DNA from: Alphaproteobacteria bacterium
GTDB lineage: Bacteria > Pseudomonadota > Alphaproteobacteria > UBA8366
Length of the DNA: 64,000 nt
Assembly: GCA_021774335.1 (NCBI GenBank)
Contig: JAJFJD010000012.1
Span: 1 to 64,000, forward strand
Reading direction: 5' to 3'
Shown one piece after another: positions 1 through 8,892 of the stretch. Under the pieces are notes generated by a model. That model was not told the origin of the DNA. It saw only the letters and a program-made list of their open reading frames with translations, and ran no database searches. Numbering within the stretch: the first letter of the stretch is position 1; the number at the start of each line of letters is the position of its first letter. Position numbers and translations under genes: made by a program.

Positions 1-2
1 TG

Positions 3-674
3 TATGAAAACGGTTGGGGTGTGCCGCAGAACGCCGCCGCCGCGTCAGACTGGTATCGCAAAGCGGCTGAACAGAACTACGAGCGGGCTGAATACAATCT
101 TGCGGTCCTATATCGCGATGGGCGCGGCGTCTCGCGGGATCCGGCGCAGGCGGCGTATTGGTTTGAGCGATCAGCCTTGAAAGGCTTCGCTCTGTCGCAA
201 TACGCGCTCGGCCTTGCCTATGAGGTTGGCCGCGGTGTCGACAGTGATCGAGGCCGGGCAAATCTCTGGTACTCGCTTGCAGAACTGCACGGTCATTCGG
301 AAGCCGTCAATCGCCGCAAACAGTTGTTTGCAGGACTCGATGCGAAGGCCCGCAAGAAGGTGGAAAATTTCCGCCAGGAATGGCTGCGGCGCAATCTCAT
401 GAATGGCGAAACTGCCGAGCGGTTCCGCGAATACCGACGGACAGTCGGACCGAAAGCATTCGCTGTGGCGATGAACGGCGCTTGGGCGCAGACAGAATCT
501 GCCAAGCATGCCCGCGACGCTGTTCATCTCGTCATGAAGCGATGCCGCCAATATGCACGGGTATGCATGTTGTATGCGATCGGTGATTCCGTGGTGGTTG
601 GGTTCCCGGAGTCCCGGATTGACGGCGTGATCACGAAACAGCTGAAAAAGACAGTCTCCCGCGCGCAAAAATAG
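3..674 (+). CDS. Sel1-like repeat protein (5' end outside window)
   Basis: The reading frame is already open at the window edge, so the N-terminus is missing. At least three Sel1/TPR-like repeats are visible, with the typical pattern A-x-WY/F-x-x-A-A-x-x-G and G-x-G-V turns (GWGVPQN, GRGVSRDPAQAAYWF, GRGVDSDRGRANLWY). A non-repeat C-terminal part of about 120 residues follows. Sel1 proteins are helical scaffolds for protein-protein contacts, often periplasmic. The partner cannot be told here. The gene converges on the DUF4340 gene. Confidence 0.8.
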   Translation, partial: YENGWGVPQNAAAASDWYRKAAEQNYERAEYNLAVLYRDGRGVSRDPAQAAYWFERSALKGFALSQYALGLAYEVGRGVDSDRGRANLWYSLAELHGHSEAVNRRKQLFAGLDAKARKKVENFRQEWLRRNLMNGETAERFREYRRTVGPKAFAVAMNGAWAQTESAKHARDAVHLVMKRCRQYARVCMLYAIGDSVVVGFPESRIDGVITKQLKKTVSRAQK

Positions 675-699
675 CAGGAGAACTTGACCGTGGATGCGG

Positions 700-1761
700 T
701 TAGGAGCCTTGCTCTTTGCGTTCTACGATGGCGGCGCGGTTCTTTTTGAGATGGACCGATTCAAACTCCGGGACACTGTAGACCCAGCCTTGTGTTGATT
801 TGCGAATGGCGGCCGCTTCCTCTGCGATGCCTGTTGCGGTCCTGGTCGCACGGTCGGGTGATACCATCACCTCGGCGACCCGAAGCCAATCCGCACCACC
901 CTGCCGGGCCATTTCGATCCGCACGACCAATCCGTCGATTGTCAGGAATTCCGCGCGGATGATGGCGCCTTTGGGAAACTGGCCCGGGCGGTATTTGCGA
1001 GCATCGACCATTTCGAGGTCGGCGAGGGCACGGCCGATGTCGCTGGGATAAAAGTCACTGATCAGCTTTTCATTCGAGGTTAGACCTTCCAAGGAAAAGC
1101 CGCGTTTCGCCTTGGCGTCCTGAACGACCACCATCGTATCGCCGAGGGGATGAAAGACGGTTGCCTTGGCAATCCGACCCTTTGGAATGTCGATAATCGG
1201 TCCCGAAAGCCAGTCCTTCGCTTCACCGCTGACCGCGAGATTTCCACCCGCCAGCCACGTCTGCGGATCGCCGGGCTCGCGAATATAAAGGCCGCCTTCA
1301 CGGATCACCTGCAGCAAAAGGTTCTCCTTGCCAACCACGATGTCGGCGAGCGGATTTCGATCCTTGCTGAAGACTTGGACTCGCTTGGACTCGGCGTTCT
1401 TGGCCGTCGGGTCTTGGAGCGCGAGGCGGCCGTACCGTTCCTTCTTCTGAGTTTTTGGTTCCAGCTTGCGCAGCTCAGACAGATCGAACAGAGTTTTTTG
1501 AACAACCTTGCTTCGCACGGGGTAGTTGTCGCTCTCAGTCAGAACCCACCCTGTCGCGGTTCGTTTGATCGTCATTTGGCCATAGCGACTCAGCACGACG
1601 AGACGGTCGACGGTTTCGATCGTCCCAGTAAAATTCGGGAAAACCTTCTTGCCGTGTTCCTGTCCGCCCCAACTGGACCATTCCAGTCGGACGGCCCAGC
1701 CGGCGGCGATAATGCCGATCAACGTGCAGATCGCCAGAACTCTCAATGCCCGTGCGTTCAT
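700..1761 (-). CDS. DUF4340 domain-containing membrane-anchored protein
   Basis: 353 residues with one N-terminal membrane segment (about residues 5-24) and a long extracytoplasmic part. The repeated pattern of strands (TIKRTATGWVLTESDNYPV, then LYIREPGDPQTWLAG) is typical of DUF4340. This family is found at the end of gliding-type ABC operons and probably works with the GldG-like subunit. The ATG directly follows the TAA stop of the upstream gene, so translation is coupled. It is the last gene of a four-gene minus-strand operon. The molecular role is not established for the family. Confidence 0.85.
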   Translation of the reverse strand: MNARALRVLAICTLIGIIAAGWAVRLEWSSWGGQEHGKKVFPNFTGTIETVDRLVVLSRYGQMTIKRTATGWVLTESDNYPVRSKVVQKTLFDLSELRKLEPKTQKKERYGRLALQDPTAKNAESKRVQVFSKDRNPLADIVVGKENLLLQVIREGGLYIREPGDPQTWLAGGNLAVSGEAKDWLSGPIIDIPKGRIAKATVFHPLGDTMVVVQDAKAKRGFSLEGLTSNEKLISDFYPSDIGRALADLEMVDARKYRPGQFPKGAIIRAEFLTIDGLVVRIEMARQGGADWLRVAEVMVSPDRATRTATGIAEEAAAIRKSTQGWVYSVPEFESVHLKKNRAAIVERKEQGS

Positions 1762-3702
1762 TTAGGCCGCCGCCTTTTCATGCCGTTTTGCTGTTTTGCC
1801 GCTGCGCCGCCGCCGCCAGATTCCGACGAGAAACGCGCCGAGAATTAGTAAGATCGGTACGGCACCGATATTGATGAATTTCAGCCAACTGTCCAAACGA
1901 TCCAAATCGGTCCGCAGGGCACGTTGAACATCACGCAACTCCTTGCGGGTTTGAACCATTTCTGTGCGGAATGAATCGATCCGCGCCCGCTGTTCCGCTG
2001 ATAGCGTAACCTGCCCGTCGCGCGTGCCACCGCTTGTGATAGTTTCCATCTCGGTTCGTGCTTTCGCCAATCTTTTTTGAAGCTGTCGTTCCTTTTGGCG
2101 GAATTGGCGTTCCGCCTTCTGGCGGATGCTCTGGATTAGATGGAATGGTCGATTGGACTGCGTGCGTCCCCGCAATTCGATCAGCGCGCTGCTGCCCGTC
2201 AAATTGTCGAGCGCGTTGATCAGGAAATCAATGTTGTTGGCGTTGGGCACCAGCATCTTGCGGCCGCCTTCTTCGTCGATGTCGGCCCAAAATTCGTCAT
2301 GCAGCATGTCGACGTCGCTGACCACAATCGTATTGATCGGGACGCGGGATGCCGCGAGATGCTTGCGCCCCGAACTTTCGTCCCGTGCGGTCGCCTTGCC
2401 GGAGGTTGGCGCGGTGATTTTGATACTCGGCCCGCCGGCCGGGAAGGCTGACTTGGCATTGCCTGTCGCGCGGGCGACCAGCATCAACCTTTCGTTGCTC
2501 GGTTTAAATCCACGAAACAGTCCGATGACGTCGGGTTGCCCGAAGAATTGACGCGAGTTGGCCGCCATGGAACGCGGACCTGTCGTCACTAAGGGCGTGA
2601 CGGTGATCTCGGTATTGGGCAACTTTAGCAAAACGCCGGCGGTGCCCATGTTGAGCCGGCTGATGTCACCGGTCACGACGTCGGTCGTGTCGAAGTTCTC
2701 GGGACCGAGCGTCAACCAGGCCACATAGTCGACGACTGCGATCCGGCCTTCGTGTCGGACGCGAATACGCCGCGCAGCGTCCAGATCAGTCGCGACGCCT
2801 TCCGGCAATAGGGCGAGGCCCCATTTGCTCAGCAACAGGTCGAACTGCGATTGCGTGCCGCTGGTATTGGGGGCGCCGACCTTGGCGCTCGATTCAACGA
2901 CCGGGTCGAGGAAGACGAGCGCACGGCCGCCATTCAGCACGAATTGGTCAATGGCGTAGAGTGCATATTTGTCGAGCTTCTTGGGATGGATGATCAAGAG
3001 AACGTCGATATGCTCCGGAATCTCTTCGACATAGGATGGCAGCGGCTCGACGCTGAAAAATTCTCGGAGTTGATCGACGAACGGCCAGCGCGGCGCGTCG
3101 CGGTTGGGGACAGATCCAGCACCACCGATCGGCAGCGAGCTGATCAACCCCACTGCCTTCTTCTTGGGGTTTGCCAATCGATAGATCAGCTTCGTGATGT
3201 CGTATTCCAGAAAGGACTCACGGCCGGGTGCGAAAAGGCGGATGAGTTCGACATCGTCGGTGCTGTTCGTACCGACCAATCCGAAATATCCCAGGTCGCC
3301 GGACTCGTTGAAGGGGATACCATTGAGCCCGAAGGCCATGGCCTTGTCTTCGGGGCCTGAGAATGGCGCGGCATCGAACAGTTCTAAACGAATATTGCCG
3401 TCGGCAAGACCGACGTAGCGTTCCAACAATTCACGTACGCGAACAAAGTGCCGTGCGTTATCCGGGTTTCCCTCGCCCAGCACCTTGGTGAAATAGAGGC
3501 GGAGCGTCACCGGCTCGTCTAGGTCGCCGAGAATTTTCTGTGTGCCGGCAGAGACGGTGAAGAGCTGATTTTCCGTCAGGTCCAGTTGGTATGGCTTGAG
3601 AACCATATTTGAAAATACGTTGATCGCCAGCAGGAGGATTACCGCGAGGGAAAGGCCCGTGATGGCACGCTGAGATTTCGATGATGTTTGCAGCCAGGTC
3701 AT
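1762..3702 (-). CDS. GldG-like ABC-type transport system auxiliary protein
   Basis: 646 residues. A membrane segment (about residues 14-35) is followed by the extracytoplasmic GldG domain, with its characteristic start (LDLTENQLFTVSAGTQKIL) and rhodanese/Rossmann-like blocks (DVLLIIHPKKL, ALVFLDPVVE). A long charged coiled coil (about residues 525-605) comes next, then a C-terminal membrane helix and a basic tail. The chosen ATG has GAGG eight bases upstream; an in-frame GTG three codons earlier lies too close to that site. Homologues act with GldA/GldF in gliding bacteroidetes, but outside that group the transported substrate is unknown. It sits between the permease and the DUF4340 gene. Confidence 0.85.
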   Translation of the reverse strand: MTWLQTSSKSQRAITGLSLAVILLLAINVFSNMVLKPYQLDLTENQLFTVSAGTQKILGDLDEPVTLRLYFTKVLGEGNPDNARHFVRVRELLERYVGLADGNIRLELFDAAPFSGPEDKAMAFGLNGIPFNESGDLGYFGLVGTNSTDDVELIRLFAPGRESFLEYDITKLIYRLANPKKKAVGLISSLPIGGAGSVPNRDAPRWPFVDQLREFFSVEPLPSYVEEIPEHIDVLLIIHPKKLDKYALYAIDQFVLNGGRALVFLDPVVESSAKVGAPNTSGTQSQFDLLLSKWGLALLPEGVATDLDAARRIRVRHEGRIAVVDYVAWLTLGPENFDTTDVVTGDISRLNMGTAGVLLKLPNTEITVTPLVTTGPRSMAANSRQFFGQPDVIGLFRGFKPSNERLMLVARATGNAKSAFPAGGPSIKITAPTSGKATARDESSGRKHLAASRVPINTIVVSDVDMLHDEFWADIDEEGGRKMLVPNANNIDFLINALDNLTGSSALIELRGRTQSNRPFHLIQSIRQKAERQFRQKERQLQKRLAKARTEMETITSGGTRDGQVTLSAEQRARIDSFRTEMVQTRKELRDVQRALRTDLDRLDSWLKFINIGAVPILLILGAFLVGIWRRRRSGKTAKRHEKAAA

Positions 3703-3712
3703 CGATCGCACC

Positions 3713-4453
3713 TCAACTTGCCTTCTTGAGGTCGACGATCAGGACATTGGCGAAGAGCCAGAATGCGATCAACGACACAAAAAACACGATATCGCGGGAT
3801 TCGATCAGGCCTTGGGTCACCGCGTTGAAATGCGTGAGGAAGCTCAATGACGCGATTGTTTCGACGAACCAATCCGGCGTCCAATCGCGGAAGAAGTTCA
3901 GCACGATATCCAAGCCGCTCATCGTGAATAGAAAGCAGGCCGTCGCGGCGATGATGAAAGAGATTACCTGGTTCTTGGTCAGCGCCGACATGCAGGATCC
4001 GATAGCGAGGAAGGCGCCGGCCATGAGCAGGCTTCCGATATAGCTGGCGATGATCACGCCGTTGTCGGGATCTCCCAGTATGTTGACCGTGATCCAGATC
4101 GGAAAGGTCAGGAACAGTGCAATCGCGCAAAAGCCCCAGGCGGCGAGAAACTTGCCCAAGACCGCGTCATGGGTGGAGATCGGTAGGGTCATCAAATTCT
4201 CGATTGTGCCGGTCTTCCGCTCTTCCGACCAAAGGCGCATTGCCACAGCCGGCACGAGCAGCAGGTAGAGCCACGGGTGATAGACGAAGAACGGCTGCAG
4301 GTCGGCTTGTCCCCGGAAAAGAAAGGCGCCGAGAAAGAAGGTCATTGAGCCCGTGAGCGCCAGAAAAATTACAATGAACACATAGGCGAGCGGGGTTCCG
4401 AAATAGCTGGCGAACTCGCGCTTGGCGATGATGCGGATATTACGCATTTCCAT
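3713..4453 (-). CDS. ABC-2 type permease (GldF-like)
   Basis: 246 residues with six predicted hydrophobic segments, typical of ABC-2 permeases. The N-terminus (RNIRIIAKREFASYFGTPLAY) and the central motif RLWSEERKTGTIENLMTLPIS match the GldF/NosY-like subfamily. The start overlaps the end of the ATPase gene by 14 bases, which implies translational coupling. A second ATG two codons downstream (4447) is an alternative start. It should form the membrane channel of the transporter encoded by this operon. Confidence 0.88.
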   Translation of the reverse strand: MEMRNIRIIAKREFASYFGTPLAYVFIVIFLALTGSMTFFLGAFLFRGQADLQPFFVYHPWLYLLLVPAVAMRLWSEERKTGTIENLMTLPISTHDAVLGKFLAAWGFCAIALFLTFPIWITVNILGDPDNGVIIASYIGSLLMAGAFLAIGSCMSALTKNQVISFIIAATACFLFTMSGLDIVLNFFRDWTPDWFVETIASLSFLTHFNAVTQGLIESRDIVFFVSLIAFWLFANVLIVDLKKAS

Positions 4454-5408
4454 TTCCGCCCTGTTTCTCTTCGGCGGTCATATCCCAGAAGACATCGTCG
4501 AGTGCGCCTTGCTCAATAAACACCTCGCTTGTGGAAAGGTCTTCGGCGCGCAGGAGATCATTGATCTGCTGAGCAATTTGCTGGCCCTTTTTCGGGAATA
4601 CCCGGAGATGGATGATCGAGTCCGACTTTTGCTCAACGTCGATATTCGTCACACCTGCTATAGCGCCGATTTTGGATTTGATTGGTGCAGCATCGGCATT
4701 GGTGGTGACAATCAGTACGGCATTGTGATTGGTCGCTTGTGCGCGAAGCTCGTCCGGTCGTGCGTCCGCCCGTATCTTGCCGCGGGCAATAATGACCGCT
4801 CGCGAACAGACCGCTTCGACTTCCTCCAAAATATGAGTGGAAATCACGATCGCTTTGTCGTGGGACATTTCCCTGATCAGCGCCCGGACATGGCGTTTCT
4901 GGTTCGGGTCGAGACCGTCCGTCGGCTCGTCCATAATCAGGACGGGTGGATCGTGCAGCATCGTTTGCGCAAGGCCGACCCGACGCTTGAAGCCTTTCGA
5001 GAGCGTTTCGATTGGTTGGCGCAGCACTTCTTCGAGTGAAACCTTTTCGACCACCGCATCGACGCGGCGTTGCCGCTCCGCACCATCGAACCCGCGAATT
5101 TCGGCGATGAAGCGGAGGTACGATAGCGGTGTCATATCGCCGTAGGTTGGCGCGCCCTCGGGTAGGTATCCGAGTTGTCGTTTGACCGCGACAGGGTCCT
5201 GGCTGACGTCCTGTCCGCAGACCGACGCCCGTCCAGAGGTTGGATCGAGGAAACCGGCGACCATCTTCATGGTGGTTGATTTCCCGGCCCCGTTCGGGCC
5301 GAGGAATCCGAGGACCTCGCCGACGTGGACCGACATCGTCACATTGTCGACTGCCGTGATGGCACCGAACCGCTTTGTCAGTTGGTCGAGTTCGATCATC
5401 GGTGGCAT
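4440..5408 (-). CDS. ABC transporter ATP-binding protein (GldA-like)
   Basis: The ATPase subunit of the Gld-type exporter. Walker A (GPNGAGKST) lies about 35 residues from the start, followed by the signature region LSKGFKRRVGLAQ, Walker B (VLIMDEPTDGLDP) and the H-loop (VISTH). The C-terminal 80 residues match the accessory domain of GldA and DrrA-like ATPases. I place the start at 5408, or at the ATG at 5399 (MIELDQLTKRFG). The frame stays open further upstream to 5525, but that extension has no family similarity. It is the first gene of the operon 5408-700. Confidence 0.9.
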   Translation of the reverse strand: MPPMIELDQLTKRFGAITAVDNVTMSVHVGEVLGFLGPNGAGKSTTMKMVAGFLDPTSGRASVCGQDVSQDPVAVKRQLGYLPEGAPTYGDMTPLSYLRFIAEIRGFDGAERQRRVDAVVEKVSLEEVLRQPIETLSKGFKRRVGLAQTMLHDPPVLIMDEPTDGLDPNQKRHVRALIREMSHDKAIVISTHILEEVEAVCSRAVIIARGKIRADARPDELRAQATNHNAVLIVTTNADAAPIKSKIGAIAGVTNIDVEQKSDSIIHLRVFPKKGQQIAQQINDLLRAEDLSTSEVFIEQGALDDVFWDMTAEEKQGGNGNA

Positions 5409-5738
5409 TGCTTCAAACCCCATACCGCGTCTCAACGCCCGCAATTCGAAGCCTTGGTCGCTGGGGCGTAGCAGCCCGATTATCGGCGTTCCTCTGATGC
5501 ATTCCGGCTGGTTTCCAGCACTCATTATGTGTCACAAGCCGGTTTGTATACCGCGAATGATGGAGGCAGGGAAACAGCTTCCCTCAACCGGTAAACAAAG
5601 GGTGTTTCGATTGGATCGTGCTGGATTTAGAAGACAGGGAGATATCGCCCTTAGCGGACGTGGGGCAGGTGCGGACAGGTGTCCGGTCTTCGGGTGTTTG
5701 GCCCACAGACCGAGCCGGCGGAAGTCGGGGCCGCCGAA

Positions 5739-5936
5739 TTAATGAATCGTGCCGCAACCTTCTTCGGATAAGAGAAAATCCATGGCTCTAACGACATCGC
5801 GGCACGGCGTTTCCGAACCGGTGTCATCGTCGTCCCAGAGCGTTTCGGCGGCTCGTCGTGCCCCGTGCAGGGCACCTGATCCATGCTTTTCGACCAGACG
5901 GTTAGCCAGTATCCATGTCTGTACATCGCGCCGCAT
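5739..5936 (-). CDS. Small hypothetical protein
   Basis: 65 residues starting MRRDVQTWILANRLVEKHG, with an acidic middle (WDDDD). The start at 5936 is supported by GGAGCGG about five bases upstream. The composition suggests a short soluble helical protein. It loosely recalls small alphaproteobacterial DUF6961-type proteins, but I cannot assign it. It stands alone between the ABC operon and the TauD gene. The 200 bases to its left (5540-5738) show nothing else recognisable. Confidence 0.5.
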   Translation of the reverse strand: MRRDVQTWILANRLVEKHGSGALHGARRAAETLWDDDDTGSETPCRDVVRAMDFLLSEEGCGTIH

Positions 5937-6093
5937 TTTTCCGCTCCGATTGTTTCGGGTAACGCTATTGAACCAGGAACACGGTTTCGAGAATGTGACT
6001 GCAGTCACCAAACTGCCTTTGTTTTCGGAACTTTAGGGCTAGTCAGAAGGGACTAGGCCTAGGCGGCAGGTTTTCTTATATGGGATTTTCATC

Positions 6094-6984
6094 CTATGCG
6101 GGTTTCGACAGGGTCGTTACCGCAGGCGTTCCGATCTCGTCGGTCACTATGGTCACACGGTTCATGCGACGGACCGCGGGCCAGTAGTCGGCGACAGCAT
6201 AATGAAGGGCCGCCCGGTTGTCCCAGAACGCCATGGAATGGCGCTGCCAAGCGAACCGGCATTGATATTCGGGCTTTGCCACGTGGCGGAACAGGAAATC
6301 CAAAACCCGCTGGCTCTCCTCAAGGTCGACGCCGATGACGTGGGTCGTGAAGCTCTCGGACAGGTAAAGATGCTTTCGTCCGGTTACCGGATGCACCTTT
6401 ACCAAGGGATGCTCCACTGGTGGATTATCTTGGCGCATCGCATCCATGCGGGCGAAGTTATCGCCCTTCCAACTGCGTGTCTTTGCGGGGCTCCCGTGCA
6501 GTTTCATGAAATCGTTTACGGCGCTCAGGCCTGCCAAATACTCCTTCATACCGTCCGACAGGCCGTCATAGGCCGCCGCGAGGCTCGTAAATATCGTATC
6601 ACCGCCGGCGATTGGGACTTCCACACCCAACAGGATTGATCCGAATTCCGGGTTCGTTCGGAAAATTCCGTCTGAATGATAGTGGTTGACGTTGGGTGGC
6701 CGCTCGCGATCATTGATCAACACCTGCATTTCGGACACATCGTCGAGCACTTCGAAAGCGGCCCGCCGAGCTTTTCTAAGCGGTCCGAATCGACGCGCGA
6801 AATCCGCATGTTGCTGGGGTGTGATCGCTTGGTCGCGGAAGAAGACGACATGTCGTTCCATCAGCACATCATGAATTTCGGCGATCGTTTGGTCGTCGAG
6901 TGTTGTACTGAGGTCGACATCGCTGATCACGGCACCCACGAACGTCGTGACCGGGGTAGCGGTAATTTTTCCATAGTCCTTCAA
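6094..6984 (-). CDS. TauD/TfdA family Fe(II)/2-oxoglutarate dioxygenase
   Basis: 296 residues covering the whole TauD fold. The iron ligands are the HSD motif (His103, Asp105, in NHYHSDGIF) and the distal His near residue 261 (ALHYAV). Arginines for 2-oxoglutarate lie near 272-276 (RRMNR). The N-terminus GAVISDVDLSTTLDD is typical. These enzymes hydroxylate small acids such as taurine or aryloxyacetates; the substrate is not readable here. The start appears to be TTG, with GGAG seven bases upstream. It stands alone, with no transporter next to it. Confidence 0.88.
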   Translation of the reverse strand: MKDYGKITATPVTTFVGAVISDVDLSTTLDDQTIAEIHDVLMERHVVFFRDQAITPQQHADFARRFGPLRKARRAAFEVLDDVSEMQVLINDRERPPNVNHYHSDGIFRTNPEFGSILLGVEVPIAGGDTIFTSLAAAYDGLSDGMKEYLAGLSAVNDFMKLHGSPAKTRSWKGDNFARMDAMRQDNPPVEHPLVKVHPVTGRKHLYLSESFTTHVIGVDLEESQRVLDFLFRHVAKPEYQCRFAWQRHSMAFWDNRAALHYAVADYWPAVRRMNRVTIVTDEIGTPAVTTLSKPA

Positions 6985-7082
6985 GGCGGGTCTCCGAACC
7001 TTGGCTGCGCTGGGACTAGAATAATCCTCTATCTCCTCCGTGCAAAATCAATTGCAGGCACGGCATGTGTTCTCGGGCAGCT

Positions 7083-7349
7083 TTATCGACTGCCTCCCAA
7101 TTCTTGGTGGAACGCCGCAATTCCGGCGTTAATCTGTGTCTGGTTTGCCTGCCAATCCAAGACGGATTGGATATGCGAGGCATAGTTCTGGCGGCATGTC
7201 GCTTCGTTCCAATACCAGGGCGGCATCACGGAGTACCGTCGTTCCAGCGCATTCCGCCATGCCGCGTAATCCGGGAGGTGTTGGGCAGCTGCCATTTGCC
7301 GAGCCCCATCGAAATCGAGTTTGTGTTCGTGCCTGGCGCCGCTCGTCAT
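7083..7349 (-). CDS. Small hypothetical protein, coupled to upstream gene
   Basis: 88 residues, soluble, rich in Trp, Tyr and Gln (MPPWYWNEATC, VLDWQANQTQ). The ATG overlaps the TGA of the preceding gene as ATGA, so the two are translated together. The fold is not recognised. With the gene before it and the XRE regulator upstream, it may form a small phage- or toxin-antitoxin-like unit, but nothing in the sequence proves this. Confidence 0.5.
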   Translation of the reverse strand: MTSGARHEHKLDFDGARQMAAAQHLPDYAAWRNALERRYSVMPPWYWNEATCRQNYASHIQSVLDWQANQTQINAGIAAFHQELGGSR

Positions 7350-7597
7350 CCGTCGATCTCGAGCCCTTGACGATGAAACTGTCGGGCAAGGTTCTCGTCC
7401 CAATCACCGTCTTTGAAAGTCTTTGGGCCGCCACAATCGCTGCCATCTTCGAAATTCGATAGACCATCCAGAAGATCTTGATATTCCTCGACGGCGTGCC
7501 AGCGATCCCAATCGAGCCATTCGGTGTCATCGACCGAATCGCAGGTAAACGGTGTCTGAGACAATTTCCAATTAAACTCACGATTGATTATGGCCAT
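7346..7597 (-). CDS. Small acidic hypothetical protein
   Basis: 83 residues from the ATG at 7597, which has AAGGA six bases upstream. The protein is strongly acidic and rich in Trp and Asp (DDTEWLDWDRWHAVEE) and has no membrane segment. The stop overlaps the start of the next gene by four bases. It is not recognised. It lies 188 bases downstream of the XRE repressor on the same strand and could be co-transcribed with it. Confidence 0.5.
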   Translation of the reverse strand: MAIINREFNWKLSQTPFTCDSVDDTEWLDWDRWHAVEEYQDLLDGLSNFEDGSDCGGPKTFKDGDWDENLARQFHRQGLEIDG

Positions 7598-7784
7598 AAG
7601 AATTCCTTCCGAAAATCTGCCGTTTTTGCTGTGGCGCATACATCTTTTAGGAAAGTATGTATGGAAAAACGGTACAGGCTGTCGGAACCGAACTCAACGT
7701 GATCCAGCGCGGAATCAGTGCGCGCGAATGCGGATGATCCAAAAATGAGGTGTAGCGGCTGCGTGTTTGGCTGCCGGAGAGTAG

Positions 7785-8339
7785 TCAGTCGTCTGTGCTG
7801 GTTTCGTCGCTATCGAGCAAAGTTCTCGCCAATCGACAAACAGCTTCCGCTTCCCGGTCCAAACTCGGCCACCGTTCCGACTCGCCCAGCGTGGAGAGCC
7901 GCGCATACACTTCGGCGGTCATCCGCGCCAAATGATGATTTGTCAGGTTCAGCGAGTATTGTGAAGCGTTTTTGGTTATCTTGTTAATGATCGCGGTAAG
8001 AAGATCAGGATCTAATAAATCGTTATTCTTGCTAATATTTTCGGAAAAAATGGGTCGCGTAATCCACAAGCTGTCATGCTGTGTACCTGCAAGGGCCAGC
8101 ACGTCCCGGTCCTTGATTGGTGGTGCGCCTTTGCCGCAAAGCAGCGGCGCGAGTGCATCGACAAGGTCCATCGGCAAATAGGGTTTGCGGTATTCATTCT
8201 CGTAGTAGGCATAGGAAGATGGGGATCGGCCGTAGCTTGATTCCGCATCTTTTAATGCAGTGGCTAATCCGCGCACGGAGAAGCCTGCGCATTCGCGCAG
8301 CCGTTTGAGTTCCAACGCCGCTTTTGATTTTGTCGCCAT
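7785..8339 (-). CDS. XRE-family helix-turn-helix regulator (phage repressor-like)
   Basis: 184 residues. The N-terminal Cro/CI-type helix-turn-helix (about residues 6-55: ALELKRLRECAGFSVRGLA, then SYAYYENEYRKPYLP) is followed by a helical C-terminal part with no visible peptidase motif. It should bind DNA, most likely in the AT-rich divergent region next to its own start. The opposite strand carries small phage-like genes, so this is the classic repressor/early-gene arrangement. A TTG directly before the ATG is an alternative start. Confidence 0.75.
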   Translation of the reverse strand: MATKSKAALELKRLRECAGFSVRGLATALKDAESSYGRSPSSYAYYENEYRKPYLPMDLVDALAPLLCGKGAPPIKDRDVLALAGTQHDSLWITRPIFSENISKNNDLLDPDLLTAIINKITKNASQYSLNLTNHHLARMTAEVYARLSTLGESERWPSLDREAEAVCRLARTLLDSDETSTDD

Positions 8340-8475
8340 CAAGAGTTTGTTATTCGTTTCGCCAAATTACTGTTGCGCTGTTTATCCGCACAAATCGCAC
8401 CGAATATGATTGACTATGTACGAGAATTTAGCACATTGGTCTAGTAGTATTTAAAGTTGAGTTGGAGGGTTGTAG
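8340..8475. promoter_or_regulatory. Divergent control region of the phage-like island
   Basis: This is an AT-rich stretch between the XRE repressor on the minus strand and the small ORF on the plus strand. It is more AT-rich than its surroundings and is the expected place for divergent promoters and the repressor's operators. I could not identify a convincing -10/-35 pair or operator repeats by eye, so the call rests on position and composition. Confidence 0.4.
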
Positions 8476-8592
8476 ATGAAAGCTAATATAGCATCTTGCG
8501 ATCTCGGGGCTTCGGCTGATCGATGTGACGGTGAGGTCGACCGGTTCGCAGCCGGTCGTGGGCAAAATTGCGTGCGGCGGGGGGGGTGCTGA
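8476..8592 (+). CDS. Possible 38-residue phage-like early peptide
   Basis: A short ORF with an ATG preceded by GGAGGG at good spacing. It encodes 38 residues containing four cysteines and ending VRRGGC. It is the first ORF downstream of the repressor control region and is followed on the same strand by two further phage-type ORFs. There is no recognised family. The ribosome-binding site and position are the only support. Confidence 0.35.
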   Translation: MKANIASCDLGASADRCDGEVDRFAAGRGQNCVRRGGC

Positions 8593-8676
8593 TTGTGCGG
8601 CCGTGACGCCGGGGTTGTCGTGGGCCTGTATCCGTCTACGAATGGGAGCGAATGCATCTTCCGCAGGGCAGCGATA

Positions 8677-8892
8677 ATGGATATCCCGCAATTTCGGTCG
8701 GGCCCAGCCCAGAATTCGATGGACTATTGCACCCGCAGGTCCGGAGCTCGCGCGCTCGCCCGGTCAATTGAGGCAGCGTGGATAGACAGCGGACACGAGG
8801 TTCGTTGTCGGGTTACACCAATCCGTAACGGCGAAGGCCGAATACTCTGTTACGCAGTTACGTCGGATTTGCGGGACGGGTTGCCGCGTTGA
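8677..8892 (+). CDS. Conserved small phage-associated hypothetical protein
   Basis: 71 residues. The pattern ALARSIEAAWIDSGHEVRC followed by a short strand and YAVTSDLRDGLPR resembles small proteins found with DUF6362 in alphaproteobacterial phage islands. I cannot name a family with certainty. The ATG at 8677 has AGGG upstream, though the frame is open from 8593. The stop overlaps the TTG start of the next gene (TTGA), so the two are probably coupled. Confidence 0.5.
   Translation: MDIPQFRSGPAQNSMDYCTRRSGARALARSIEAAWIDSGHEVRCRVTPIRNGEGRILCYAVTSDLRDGLPR

Noticed and set aside
5408..5525. N-terminal extension of the GldA-like ATPase
   Set aside because: The extra 39 residues match nothing in the family and lack a ribosome site; the conserved start is at 5408 or 5399.
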